64,000 bases of DNA from Gambelia wislizenii (GCA_030847615.1 JAUMIR010000002.1:242997809-243061808); one strand, 5' to 3'; shown: positions 1 to 10,589, numbered from the stretch's first letter. The notes: generated by a model not told the origin, from the letters alone. Program-made: numbers and translations.

Positions 1-2166
1 GGAGCATCTCCGGAGGCCCCAGGAAGGCCTGGGGACGGGGTGGGGAGGGCTGGGGAGGCGATCCTGGGGCCTCCGGAGCATCTCCGGAGGCCCCAGAAAG
101 GCCTGGGGATGGGGTGGGGAGGGCTGGGGAGGCGATCCTGGGGCCTCCGGAGACGCTCCGGAGGCCCCAGGAAGGCCTGGGGACGGGGTGGGGAGGGCTG
201 GGGAGGCGATCCTGGGGCCTCCGGAGACGCTCCGGACGCCCCAGGAAGGCCGGGGGACGGGGTGGGGAGGGCTGGGGAGGCGATCCTGGGGCCTCCGGAG
301 CATCTCCGGAGGCCCCAGAAAGGCCTGGGGACGGGGTGGGGAGGGCTGGGGAGGCGATCCTGGGGCCTCCGGAGACGCTCCGGAGGCCCCAGGAAGGCCT
401 GGGGACGGGGTGGGGAGGGCTGGGGAGGCGATCCTGGGGCCTCCGGAGCATCTCCGGAGGCCCCAGAAAGGCCTGGGGACGGGGTGGGGAGGGCTGGGGA
501 GGCGATCCTGGGGCCTCCGGAGACGCTCCGGAGGCCCCAGGAAGGCCTGGGGACGGGGTGGGGATGGCTGGGGAGGCGATCCTGGGGCCTCCGGAGACGC
601 TCCGGAGGCCCCAGGAAGGCCTGGGGACGGGGTGGGGAGGGCTGGGGAGGCGATCCTGGGGCCTCCGGAGACGCTCCGGAGGCCCCAGGAAGGCCGGGGG
701 ACGGGGTGGGGAGGGCTGGGGAGGCGATCCTGGGGCCTCCGGAGCATCTCCGGAGGCCCCAGAAAGGCCTGGGGACGGGGTGGGGAGGGCTGGGGAGGCG
801 ATCCTGGGGCCTCCGGAGACGCTCCGGAGGCCCCAGGAAGGCCTGGGGACGGGGTGGGGAGGGCTGGGGAGGCGATCCTGGGGCCTCCGGAGCATCTCCG
901 GAGGCCCCAGAAAGACCTGGGGACGGGGTGGGGAGGGCTGGGGAGGCGATCCTGGGGCCTCCGGAGACGCTCCGGAGGCCCCAGGAAGGCCTGGGGACGG
1001 GGTGGGGATGGCTGGGGAGGCGATCCTGGGGCCTCCGGAGACGCTCCGGAGGCCCCAGGAAGGCCTGGGGACGGGGTGGGGAGGGCTGGGGAGGCGATCC
1101 TGGGGCCTCCGGAGACGCTCCGGAGGCCCCAGGAAGGCCGGGGGACGGGGTGGGGAGGGCTGGGGAGGCGATCCTGGGGCCTCCGGAGCATCTCCGGAGG
1201 CCCCAGAAAGGCCTGGGGACGGGGTGGGGAGGGCTGGGGAGGCGATCCTGGGGCCTCCGGAGACGCTCCGGAGGCCCCAGGAAGGCCTGGGGACGGGGTG
1301 GGGAGGGCTGGGGAGGCGATCCTGGGGCCTCCGGAGCATCTCCGGAGGCCCCAGAAAGGCCTGGGGACGGGGTGGGGAGGGCTGGGGAGGCGATCCTGGG
1401 GCCTCCGGAGACGCTCCGGAGGCCCCAGGAAGGCCTGGGGACGGGGTGGGGAGGGCTGGGGAGGCGATCCTGGGGCCTCCGGAGCATCTCCGGAGGCCCC
1501 AGAAAGACCTGGGGACGGGGTGGGGAGGGCTGGGGAGGCGATCCTGGGGCCTCCGGAGACGCTCCGGAGGCCCCAGGAAGGCCTGGGGACGGGGTGGGGA
1601 TGGCTGGGGAGGCGATCCTGGGGCCTCCGGAGACGCTCCGGAGGCCCCAGGAAGGCTTGGGGACGAGGTGGGGAGGGCTGGGGAGGCAATCCTGGGGCCT
1701 CCGGAGACGCTCCGGAGGCCCCAGGAAGGCTTGGGGACGGGGTGGGGAGGGCTGGGGAGGCAATCCTGGGGCCTCCGGAGACGCTCCGGAGGCCCCAGGA
1801 AGGCTTGGGGACGAGGTGGGGAGGGCTGGGGAGGCAATCCTGGGGCCTCCGGAGACGCTCCGGAGGCCCCAGGAAGGCTTGGGGACGGGGTGGGGAGGGC
1901 TGGGGAGGCGATCCTGGGGCCTCCAGAGCATCTCCGGAGGCCCCAGGAAGGCCTGGGGACGGGGTGGGGAGGGCTGGGGAGGCGATCCTGGGGCCTCCGG
2001 AGACGCTCCGAAGGCCCCAGGAAGGCTTGGGGACGGGGTGGGGAGGCGATCCTGGGGCCTCCGGAGACGCTCCGGAGGCCCCAGGAAGGCTTGGGGACGA
2101 GGTGGGGAGGGCTGGGGAGGCGATCCTGGGGCCTCCGGAGACGCTCCGGAGGCCCCAGGAAGGCCT
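1..2166. repeat. 74-bp GC-rich minisatellite array with 444-bp higher-order repeat
   Basis: About 29 head-to-tail copies of a 74-bp unit that starts GGAGACGCTCCGGAGG or GGAGCATCTCCGGAGG. Each contains a G-run block (GGGGACGGGGTGGGGAGGG) able to form a G-quadruplex. Variant units recur in a fixed order: the GGCCGGGGG variant starts at 223, 667 and 1111, exactly six units (444 bp) apart. The GGGATGGCTG variant is in units at 519, 963 and 1555, so the third block has two extra units (148 bp). Units after about 1629 carry GGCTTGGGGACG and end the regular pattern. All three + frames stay open for about 700 codons only because the unit lacks stops and 74 is not divisible by three; this is not a gene. 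The array runs off the left edge of the window. Confidence 0.95.
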
Positions 2167-2380
2167 GGGGAGGGCGGGAGGGAGGGCCGGAGAGACCTCC
2201 GCGGGGCCTAGCAAGGCCCCGCAAAGGCCTGGGGAGGGAGGGAGGGAGGGCCGGGGAGGCCTCCGCGGGGCCTAGGAAGGCCCCGCGAAGGCTTGGGGAG
2301 GGAGGGAGGGAGGGCTGGGGAGACCTTCGCGGGGCCTAGGAAGGCCCCGCAAAGGCCTGGGGAGGGAGGGGGGAGGGGTG
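2167..2380. repeat. 64-bp G-rich tandem repeat, about 3.3 copies
   Basis: A second tandem repeat directly follows the 74-bp array. Units begin near 2167, 2231, 2295 and 2359 (64-bp spacing), each with a GGGAGGGAGGG tract followed by CGGGGCCTAG and CCCCGC. It shares the G-rich strand bias and the 'AAGGCCTGGGG' ending of the larger array and probably arose from it. Confidence 0.85.
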
Positions 2381-2502
2381 TCGTTATTCGCGGTTTTTTC
2401 ACATTCGCGGGGGTCCGCGGAACGGAACCCCCGCGAATGTGAAGGGACGACTGTACTTAAAAGCACAAAAGTCAAAGCCGCGAATATGAAGGGACAACTG
2501 TA
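2381..2502. mobile_element. Right end of Tigger/pogo-like DNA transposon(s), two stacked terminal repeats
   Basis: Two similar terminal sequences lie in tandem: CGCGAATGTGAAGGGACGACTGTA ending at 2455 (shown here only as a terminal motif class) and CGAATATGAAGGGACAACTGTA ending near 2502. Both resemble the terminal inverted repeat of the Tigger-like MITE at 10974-11199. The inner one is the right arm of a palindrome (2400-2442, 15-bp arms CACATTCGCGGGGGT and its complement). The outer end abuts the Tc1 terminal repeat at a TA, the expected target. The left end lies outside the window, so the minisatellite is probably internal to this element. Confidence 0.6.
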
Positions 2503-2769
2503 ACAATAATCAGTTCCTTAGCAGGTCTTAAAATTAGGTAAATACAACAATACATAACATATTACACCATATCATGATTTATTCAACAAAAATAAAGCAA
2601 AAATGGAGAAGCCATGTGTGAAAAACTTAAGTACCCCTTACTGCTTCCATAGGAATTAAGATGCTAAGTAGCAGATAGGTGCTGCTAATCAAATGCCCTT
2701 GATTAATTTATCATCAACAACTGCAACCACCTCTATAAAAGCCAAAGTTTTAGCAGTTTTCTGGTCTGG

Positions 2770-4930
2770 AACGACTAGAGCGCAACTGGCGGAAAACTCA
2801 ACTCTTATCCGACAGGACTCGTCATAGGAACTTTCTTTGGTCCTATCGAGAGGCAATACGTGCAGCGCAGAGATCCTTCTCCTCTGCACGTATTGCGTCT
2901 GCAGAGTCCTGTCCAGCAGAGCTGTTTAGGGTAGTAAGGGAGATGATGCAGGTTATTCCTGTGCAGAACCCGCTGCTTAACCCAACAACGGCCTGCTGTG
3001 ACGCGTTTAACAATTTCTTTGCAGATAAAATCTCTCAGATAAGAGCCGACTTAGATGCCAGTTATTTGACAGAAACAATTGACGAGGTGTCCAGTTTACT
3101 GGATCAATTTCAATCCGTGAGTACCGAGGACGTGGACAAGCTACTTGGTAGAGTGAGGAAGACGACCTGCCCTCTCGATCCTTGCCCTTCATGGCTGGCC
3201 ATCCAGGGGGGGACTGCCTTGATGGTGTTCCTTAAGGACATCATCAATGCATCCCTCAGAGAAGGGTGTGTTCCATCTTGTTTAAAGGAAGCAGCCGTTA
3301 GGCCGTTCCTTAAAAAATCTTCCCTTGACCCCCTGGACATGAACAACTAACTATAGGCCGGTTTCTATGTTACCATTCTTGAGCAAAGTGATTGAGAGAG
3401 CAGTTGCGCTTCAACTCCAAGTGGTCTTGGATGAAACCGATTATCTAGACCCATTTCAAACTGGCTTTAGGACGGGATTTGGAGTTGAGACTGCCATGGT
3501 TGCCTTGACCGACGACCTGCATCTAAGCATTGACAGGGGTAATATGTCCCTGTTGGTGCTTCTGGACCTCTCAGCGGCTTTCGATACGATAGATCATAGC
3601 ATCCTCTTGGATCGCTTGAGTGGGTTAGGAATCGGAGGCACTGCGCTCCAGTGGTTCCGGTTCTTCCTCTTGGGCAGGTCCCAGAAGGTGTTGCTTGGGG
3701 ACAGCTGCTCCAGCAGAAAGGAGCTTACTTGTGGCGTTCCGCAGGGCGCCATCCTGTCCCCGATGCTGTTTAACATCTATATGAAGCCGCTGGGTGAGAT
3801 TATTCGGAGTTATGGGGCTGGGTGTTATCAATATGCTGATGACACCCAGCTCTATTTCTCCTTGTCCCGAGCGTCGGCCTCGAATTCCGATGGCGTCTCT
3901 CCTCTTAATGATTGTCTTAAAGCAGTAATGGGCTGGATGAGGAAAAACAGATTGAGATTAAATCCAGACAAAAGAGAGGTGGTCACGGTAGCGGCCCCAA
4001 AACCAGGAGTTGGGTTGCAACCTCCAGTCCTGGACGGGGTCACGCTCTCCATTAAGGACTGTGTTCGTAGTCTGGGGGTGCTCCTTGATTCATCAATTCA
4101 GATGACGAGTCAAGTGAATGCGAAAGTCAGGATCGCCTGTTATCAGCTTCGGCTGATACGCCAGCTGCCCATTTCCTAGAAGTAAGGGACCTCGAGACTT
4201 TGGTGCACGCGCTGGTAACCTCTCGTCTAGATTTCTGCAATGCGCTCTACATGGGGCTGCCCTCATGCTTGGTCCGGAAACTTCAGTTGGTACAAAATAT
4301 GGCAGCCAGAGTGGTCTCGGGAACATCTCAGAGAGCCCATATAACCCCAGTATTAAAATCTCTCCACTGGCTGCCTATCAGTTTCCGGGCCCAGTATAAG
4401 GTATTGGTTATTACCTTTAAAGCCCTAAATGGCTTGGGTCCAACTTATCTCCGGAACCGCCTCCTCCCATACAATCCTCCCCGCGCACTCCGATCCTCTG
4501 GGAGGAATTTGCTTCAGCCAAAAAAATCTAGGCTGTCTGCAACCTCCCAGAGGGCCTTTTCGGTAATCGCCCCCAAATTGTGGAATGACCTGCCGAACGA
4601 GATCCGTCAGATGACAAGCCTGAGTAGCTTTAAGAAAGCACTAAAGACGGATCTCTTTCAGCAGGCCTTTCCTAATTAGATCCCAGCCTCAGAGGATCCT
4701 GGCCTCGTTTAGTCCGCTGGCTATTTATTGTATTTATTATATCTATTGTTTTTAAATGTGATTTTAGATCAGTTGCTTTTTAACTTATACTTGTTTAATA
4801 TTTTTTTGTGGGGGTGGGGGGTGTTTACGGATTTTTATCTGTATTGTATTTTAATTTTTGTAAGCCGCCTCGATTGTTTAACAGAGGGGTGGGGTATAAA
4901 TAAATTTTATTATTATTAGTATTATTATTA
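2770..4930 (+). mobile_element. 5'-truncated L2-clade LINE nested in the Tc1 element
   Basis: A non-LTR retrotransposon fragment in + orientation, ending in an (TTA)n tail at about 4902-4935, as L2-type LINEs do. Tc1 sequence resumes right after the tail (CAGGTGTGTGTTAACAC), so the LINE inserted just before the transposase start. It is 5' truncated: the endonuclease region is absent and the first recognisable codons lie just upstream of the reverse transcriptase. Confidence 0.85.
2784..4679 (+). pseudogene. L2 LINE ORF2 fragment (reverse transcriptase and C-terminus), broken
   Basis: Three consecutive frames make up one former ORF2: to 3350, 3367-4179 and 4200-4679. The palm motifs are visible: LLDLSAAFDTIDHSILL (first catalytic Asp), LTCGVPQGAILSPMLFNIY, and QYADDTQLYFS with the YADD box near 3831-3845. 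The last segment carries the C-terminal region usual in this clade (SLHWLPISFRAQYKVL, ending at FPN). Frame breaks near 3348-3366 and 4179-4200 make it inactive. Classification as L2 rather than CR1 rests on these motifs and the tail. Confidence 0.85.
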
Positions 4931-4953
4931 TTATTCAGGTGTGTGTTAACACA

Positions 4954-5949
4954 ATGTCAAGGAAGACAGACATCAGCAATGATCTCAGAGAAGCAATTGT
5001 TGCTGCCCATCAATCTGGGAAGGGTTATAAGGCCATTTCCAAACAATTTAAAGTCCATCATTCTTCAGTGAGAAAGATTATTCAAAAGTGGAGAACATTC
5101 AAGACAGTTGCCAATCTTCTCAAGAGTGGACGCCCCAGCAAATTCACCCCAAGGTCAGACTGTGCAGTGCTCAGAGAAATTGCAAAAACCCCAAGAGTTA
5201 CATCTTAGACTCTACAGGCCTCAGTTAGCATGTTAAAGTTCATGAAAGTACGGTACAATTACAAAAAGAATGGTTTGCTTGGAAAGGTTGCCAGGAAAAA
5301 GCCTCTTCTTTCTAAAAAAAACATGCCAGCATAGCTTAGGTTTGCATCTGAACAAACCACAAGACTTCTGGAACAATGTCCTTTGGACAGATGAAACCAA
5401 ACTGGAGATGTTTGGACATAATGCACAGTGACATGTTTGGCGAAAACAAAATGCAGCATATCAGCACAAACACCTCATGCCCACTGTCAAGCACAGTAGT
5501 GAAGGGGTGATGATTTGGGCTTGTTTTGCAGTCACAGGACCTGGGAACATTGCAGTCATTGAGTTAACCATGAACTCCTCTGTATACCAAGGTATTTTAG
5601 AGTCAAATGTGAGGCTATCTGTCTGACAGCTAAAGCTTGGTTGAAATTGGGTCATGAACAGGACAATGATTCCAAGCACACTAGCAAATCTACAACAGAA
5701 TGGCTGAAAAAGAAAAGAATCAGGTGTTGCAATGGCCCAGTCAAAGTCCAAACCTCAACCTGATTGAAATGCTATGGCAGGATCTTAAGAGAGCTGTGCA
5801 TAAACAAATGCCTGCAAACCTCAATGAACTGAAGCAGTGTTGTAGAGTGGACCAAAATTCCTTCACAATTATATGAGAGACTGATAAAGTTATACAGAAA
5901 ATGATTACTTCAAGTTATTGCTGCTAAAGGTGTTTCTACAAGTTATTGA
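4954..5949 (+). pseudogene. Tc1-like transposase pseudogene
   Basis: The first 85 codons (ATG at 4954) encode the paired-like helix-turn-helix N-terminus of Tc1 transposase (MSRKTDISNDLREAIVAAHQ, then VHHSSVRKIIQKW). The frame stops at 5206-5208, where the family has a glutamine codon (CAG to TAG). Downstream DNA to about 5949 is still alignable by eye to the catalytic domain (for example the stretches around 5365-5420 and 5680-5760) but contains several small indels. No functional transposase can be made. Confidence 0.88.
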
Positions 5950-6242
5950 ATCATAAGGTGTACTTAGTTTTTCACACATAGCTTCTCCATTTTGGCTTTA
6001 TTTTTGTTGAATAAATCATGACATGGTATATGTCATGTGTTGTTGTTCATCTGAAGTTGTATGTACCTAATTTTAAGACCTGCTAAGGAACAGATTATTG
6101 TTATTATGTCCTGATATGTAAAACCATAGAATTCAAAGAAGATGTACTTTCTTTTTCATATGGCTGTATGCCTTTTGATTTTGTTTGTGTTTTTTATTTG
6201 TTTTTGTATTCCAATGTAGGATTTGACTTTTTTCTGAATTAT

Positions 6243-6393
6243 CAGTAAGCAAGGGGATCCTGTAGCACCTTTGAGACTTACTGAGAGAAAGAAGTTGTAG
6301 CATAAGCTTTTGTAGACTTAGTCTACCTCCTGAGATGCATGCACTCTTTCTCTCAGTTAGTCTCAAAGGTGCTACAAGATCCCCTTGCTTACT
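6243..6393. repeat. Foldback (palindromic) interspersed element
   Basis: Two roughly 49-bp arms (6243-6291 and 6345-6393) are nearly complementary. They contain TGTAGCACCTTTGAGACT and its complement and both finish in AAGCAAGGGGATC. The loop contains a further short palindrome, GTAGACTTAGTCTAC. A second, more diverged copy of the family is at 37345-37512. Confidence 0.8.
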
Positions 6394-6603
6394 GATATCC
6401 CAGACTAAAATGGCTAAGTCTTTGAATTCTCTAAATTATGTTTTGTTGGTTTTGGCCCACTGTTCCCAACCTGTCAAACTTGTTTTTGCGTCTCAGCTTT
6501 AAGGTATTTGTTCTCACTTTGACCTTCATGTCATCTGCACACTTGATAACTTGTCAACAGTTATAAACCTGTTGACACAGCAGCACAAGACCTGGTGAAG
6601 GTC

Positions 6604-7022
6604 TTAGAATCTTAGAATCATAGAGTTGGAAAAGACCACTAGGGCCATCCAGTCCAATCCCCTGCCATGCAGGAATAAACAATCAAAGCATTCTTGACAG
6701 ATGGCCATCCAGCCTCTGTTTAAATGCCTCCAAAGAAGGAGACTCCACCACACTCCGAGGAAGTGCATTCCACTGCCAAATAGCTCTTACTGTCAGGAAG
6801 GTTTTCCTAATGTTTAGATGGAATCTCTTTTCCCGTAGTTTGAACCCATTGCTCCATGTCCTAGTCTCTGGAGCAGCAGAAAACAAGCTTGCTCCACCTT
6901 CGGTATGACATCCCTTCAAATATTTAAACATGGCTATCATGTCGCCTCTTAACCTTCTCTTCCCCAGGCTAAACATACCCACCTCCCTAAGCCGCTCCTC
7001 ATAGGGCATGGCTTGTGGCACT
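6604..7022 (-). mobile_element. CR1 LINE 3' fragment (minus strand)
   Basis: Read on the minus strand this is the C-terminus of CR1 ORF2 ([20 protein letters not shown], then the WQWNALPRSVVESPSLE region) followed by the CR1 3' UTR. It ends in the repeated TTCTAAGA-type terminal motif near 6604-6620. It corresponds to the last 400 bp of the longer CR1 at 19.9-23.0 kb. Truncated and non-coding. Confidence 0.88.
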
Positions 7023-7054
7023 CTGCTTGAGACCAGGGGTCTCTTTCACACTAC

Positions 7055-7130
7055 CAGTTATAGCACTATGATTCCATTTCAATTGCCATGACTATCTCCT
7101 ATGGAATCCTAGGCTTTGCATATCTTCCAA
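7055..7130. repeat. Arm of a TATAGCACTATGATTCCA foldback family (partial)
   Basis: This short stretch matches the outer arm of the inverted-repeat elements at 17568-17752 and 56404-56620. Only one arm is recognisable. Confidence 0.5.
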
Positions 7131-7490
7131 TTGTCCCAGTTTAGCAGGGTCAGTTCTGATTAATCTTCTGTCACCTACCTTTTCAGCCACTTTTATGATG
7201 TCCCGGTTTCTCCGTCCTCTTCCCACTTCCCCCATTTGTCCTGGTCTTACTTCAGTTGCTGCAAACTGAATTCAAAGTACAAATGTAGTTTGCGCTCAAT
7301 TAACTCAGCAGGAGGGAGAAGAGGGGAAGGGGAGGTAAAATAAAAAATATTACAGAAACTCCTTGTTTATCTGTTCTTCCTCATTAATAACTTTTACCAT
7401 CTTTACCACAATCTAGTGTTGCTTGGCCATAGCTGTCCCAGTTTTCATCTGTGAAATATTGGAGGGTGTGGTTTGTAGTTGGCCAGAGGC
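7131..7490 (+). repeat. Interspersed repeat family A, copy 1
   Basis: This sequence recurs in the same orientation at about 32412-32790 and reversed at about 15850-16235. Shared landmarks are the CCTGATTAATC region, TTCTTCAGTTGCTGCAAACT-type tract, CTCAATTAACTCAGCAGG, and the closing CATCTTTACCACA...GTGTTGCTTGG block. About 7500-7710 repeats the second half again. No coding capacity or clear termini were seen; class not determined. Confidence 0.65.
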
Positions 7491-7959
7491 ACCAGAGGAG
7501 TTTGCACTGTATCAACTCAGTATGGGGTGGGAAGAGGAGAGGAAGGTGAGGAATCTTGCCCTTCCTAGTAGGCTCAGGCAAAAGCAAACTGCTGCAGCAT
7601 CTCCTAGCTTGTCTGCTCCCCACTGATAACTTTTGCCATCTTGACCACATTCTGATGCTGGTTGGCCAGACTTGTCCTGGCTTACATCTGTGGAATGCAG
7701 GAGGGTATGGTAAAGCTTTCACCACCTTCACCTACCCCCATCAGTCCTGATCTGTATCAAACTGGGAAGATGGGGAGATTTTAGCCTACCTAGAAATATC
7801 AAATTCTTTCCCCACCCCCGTTATTGATATGAAGAGAAATGCCTCTCTCCAAATTCTGTTTGACTTCCTCGATGGTTGGGAGCATAAAAACACAGGAACC
7901 TATATTCTACTGATGAGTAATACCACTGACTTCTCTAACCCCAAGGTTCAGGTGAGATG

Positions 7960-8060
7960 CCTTCCTCATCTTGTATTCCATAGTCAAGTGGTTTCTTGTC
8001 TCAGTATTAACCAAGCCTGACCCTACTTACCTTCTGAAATCAGATAGGAGACCAGATGCA
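7960..8060 (-). mobile_element. 5S-rRNA-derived SINE fragment (minus, diverged)
   Basis: The complement resembles the central 5S-like segment (CTGATTTCAGAAGGTAAGTAGGG, GGTTAATACTGAGACAAG) of the better copies at 45.0 and 50.5 kb. Badly diverged. Confidence 0.5.
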
Positions 8061-8382
8061 TGGCAGGGACTCTCCAGGCTTTTGGGTGTGTTTGTATGTG
8101 TTCTTTCCCAGCCCTCCCTATAAATGCTGATGACTGAACCTGAAATTTTCAAAATTGGATAAAAATACTTGATCCCTGTAAAAAGTTGGGCTCTTTGGCT
8201 CTACTATGTTGCCGCCTATTTGGCAGTGAGACAGAGCAAGGCTTCTTTTTTAGAATCTCCATGCCCTAAGAAAATCAGGGACAGCCCAACAGGCAATGGT
8301 GAAAGGAGTGATGCTGTATGACAAGGCCTACCCCTCTTCAAAACAAAGGCATGTGCCACAAGCTTGCTTCCTTTGCTTAATG

Positions 8383-8729
8383 CAGTGGTTCTTAACCTGT
8401 GGTCCGTGGAGCCCCCAGGGGTCCTCAGTGTCCCCACGGGGGTCTACGGAGGCAGTGGAACAGCCATGTGACAGGAACCAAGGCAAAGGCTGGCTGGCTT
8501 AGCCTGTGCATTGCCATTCATTCCATTCCAGCCACAAACTTGCAGGAAGAAGCAGGAGAAAAGTCTTCCCTTCCCTTCCAGTGCCTCTGAGAAAAGGTTT
8601 AATGGATGGTGCAATTATGTTGTTGTTTTTGTTATTGTTATTTTAAATCTTGAGTTAAGTCTTGGAGGTCCCCAGAAACCAAATATATTTATAGGGGGTC
8701 CCTGGTAATGAAAAGATTAAGAGCCACTG
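8383..8729. mobile_element. Non-autonomous hAT-type element
   Basis: Terminal inverted repeats CAGTGGTTCTTAACCTGTGG (8383) and its imperfect complement ending at 8729 define a 347-bp element. Flanking octamers GCTTAATG and ACCTCATG are compatible with a diverged 8-bp target duplication. The interior includes GGGGTCCTCAG and TATTTATAGGGGGTCCC and has no transposase. Confidence 0.75.
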
Positions 8730-9173
8730 ACCTCATGTATTATTTCTAACACAGTGGGATTTGCCTCTAGACAATGCTGGAGGAATGCTCTCCAGATTGA
8801 CACAGAACTTCCTTGATTGCAACATGAGCTTTTCCCCCCCTCATAATTGACCTGTCTTGCTAGCAACAGTGTCTTGGAGGTGGGGGGATAGTGAGGAGAA
8901 AGTTTTGCAGAAACTTGCAAATGGCCCAGAATGAGAGGCAAGTAGGTAGGCAGGGCAGAAGGGGCTGAAAGGGGCCTGGGGGAGGCTCGAAGAGCTCTGT
9001 TTCCGAACATTTAGGATAGAGGTACAGTATAAATTATCCTTTGCGTAAGAAAACCTTACGAAATTTGTGGAGCCGTTCATAAGCCAACTTGAAGGCACAT
9101 GCACACATGCACACACATCTTGTTTTGGTCTAGCTTCCTGCATTTCTAAGATAGGAGCAGTTTTGGTTATGTT

Positions 9174-9216
9174 AGTGTGTGTGTGTGTGTGTGTGTAAGA
9201 GAGTGAGAGTGAGAGT
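9174..9216. repeat. (TG)n microsatellite
   Basis: About ten TG dinucleotides followed by a (GA/GTGA)-rich stretch. Confidence 0.9.
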
Positions 9217-9309
9217 GTGTGCATGGATTTTTCTTGTTTTTTGTTCCCCAGGCTGTGAGGCTGTGTTCTGGAATAGTTTCTTTCTGACATTTTGCCTGCA
9301 TCTGTGGCT

Positions 9310-9535
9310 GGCATGCATACACCTTCAAGTTGCCTATGAACATATTCTGACCCCATGAATTTCATAGGGGTTTTTTTAAGGCAAGGAAAATTTAGAGGTG
9401 CTTTTGCCAGTTCCTCTAAAATATAACCTATAGCACCTGGTATTCATTGGTGGTCTCCCATCCAAGTACTAACCAGAGCTGACCCTGCTGAGCTTCCAAG
9501 ATCAGATGTGATCTGGTGCCTTTTAGGGTATTTAG
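9310..9535 (-). mobile_element. 5S-rRNA-derived SINE (minus strand)
   Basis: On the minus strand, CATCTGATCTTGGAAGCTCAGC and CTTGGATGGGAGACCACC correspond to the internal promoter half of 5S rRNA. They are followed by the SINE tail with CCCTATGAAATTCATGGGG. Same family as 45012-45480 and 50463-50690. Confidence 0.8.
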
Positions 9536-10089
9536 TCATACCATTGACAATAAGGGTATCAGTTCTAATGTGGAGCAGGGGTTAATGAAGTTAGTTAAAT
9601 ATGTTATAACTGATTAGTACATTCAGCATTTGAGAAGTTGAAGAGCAGGCAAGAGATGTGGTAGATGAAGAAATAGTTGTTTGTTTCTCAGAAAGTTAGT
9701 GAGAAGGACCAGACAGAAAAAAGAGTAATAGAGAGATGTTTTAAAAAAGGTCTCACATTGGTCAGGAAGCTGGACAGGAATTGTATTGTAGGGGTGGTCA
9801 AACTGCAGGTTTGCGATAGCTGCTAAGTTCTCTCCCCCCCCCCCCCAATCTTAATGGGATTCACCAACTGGAACCTGGGTACAAAGCACATAAGCTTATA
9901 ATTAAAGAATTCTGAGCCCAGACATACTCTTAACAATTAAAGAAAGGTGAAATTGGAGGTTCCTGCTTGAGGGAAATGCCTAAGAAATATAGAAAGAAGG
10001 CAATCCTTACTTTTCTAGGAGAGATGAAAAATAAAATCAAGCCTACACTGAAAGCAACACAGAGGAAATGCTTCAAAAGGATAAATCTT

Positions 10090-10415
10090 GAGTCTGTCTA
10101 AATGGTGAAAATACCCCTCATGGAATTTGCTGGGAATCCTACCTCTCTAAGTGGGATCCAGCACCAATCCATACTATTTGAAAGGAAGGGGGCCCAAAAC
10201 GGCAAAAACAACGGGGTAAAAGCCTTTGCAGATTTCTCCGTACTTTTTCACAGGCTGCGAGGTGGGTGCGCATTTTTGCTCATTTAGACTGTAGAACAAT
10301 AAAAAACTTGAAGGGAAGCACAAAGCTGATTGGCCAGAAGAGAGCAGGGGCAGGACTTGCTAGCAGTGCAAGCCCTGCTGCCACCATGATGGATTTTTGC
10401 TTTAGTGATCACTCG
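10090..10415 (+). mobile_element. hAT-like non-autonomous element B, partial copy
   Basis: Begins with GTCTGTCTAAATGGTGAAAATA and shares its whole length, including a CTCATTTAGAC-like block and an ATGATGGATTTTTGC end, with the reversed copy at 58641-59233. The predicted peptides of the two copies look alike, but this follows from DNA homology; neither has a start context or conserved domain. Confidence 0.6.
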
Positions 10416-10589
10416 CAAAGATGATAAAAAGGATCAATATTTTCTGCTTTGCTTTGGAGAATTGCTCTATCGCACCAGTGTACTTTGGGAGGACTTAAAA
10501 AAAAACAGTGGCAGTGAAGAACTAACACCAGTAAGTCATTTGCGGCCACCATCAGGAATGTGAGGCTTATGGGGGTTCCGAGGCCAGAA

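Larger units (their letters stand above)
2501..6168 (+). mobile_element. Tc1-like DNA transposon, interrupted by an L2 LINE
   Basis: Matching inverted repeats mark both sides: the left one (2503-2550) reads into CAGGTCTTAAAATTAGGTAAA and the right one (about 6057-6110) is its complement. The right repeat continues to CTGTA at about 6168, but the corresponding outer part of the left repeat is missing and replaced by the Tigger-like end. The internal coding region is a decayed Tc1 transposase (4954-5949). The L2 LINE at about 2770-4930 separates the left untranslated region from the transposase. Confidence 0.88.

Noticed and set aside
40..2339. Three overlapping + frame ORFs of about 700 codons each
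   Set aside because: They arise because the 74-bp tandem unit has no stop codon in any + frame; composition is that of the minisatellite and no domain is present.
6243..6393. CRISPR-like or tRNA-like structured repeats
   Set aside because: Single palindromes of interspersed elements in a vertebrate genome; no regularly spaced repeats and no tRNA cloverleaf.
8841..9365. 174-codon minus-strand ORF
   Set aside because: It crosses a TG/AC microsatellite (poly Thr-His) and unrelated intergenic sequence; no domain and no splice signals.
9440..9535. Possible functional 5S rRNA gene (also at 45012 and 50463)
   Set aside because: Only the internal promoter half is similar and it is fused to a SINE tail; these are 5S-derived SINEs.
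10102..10287. Similar short peptides at 10102-10287 (+) and 59010-59210 (-)
   Set aside because: The similarity is explained by the two sites being copies of one non-autonomous DNA element; no coding signature.
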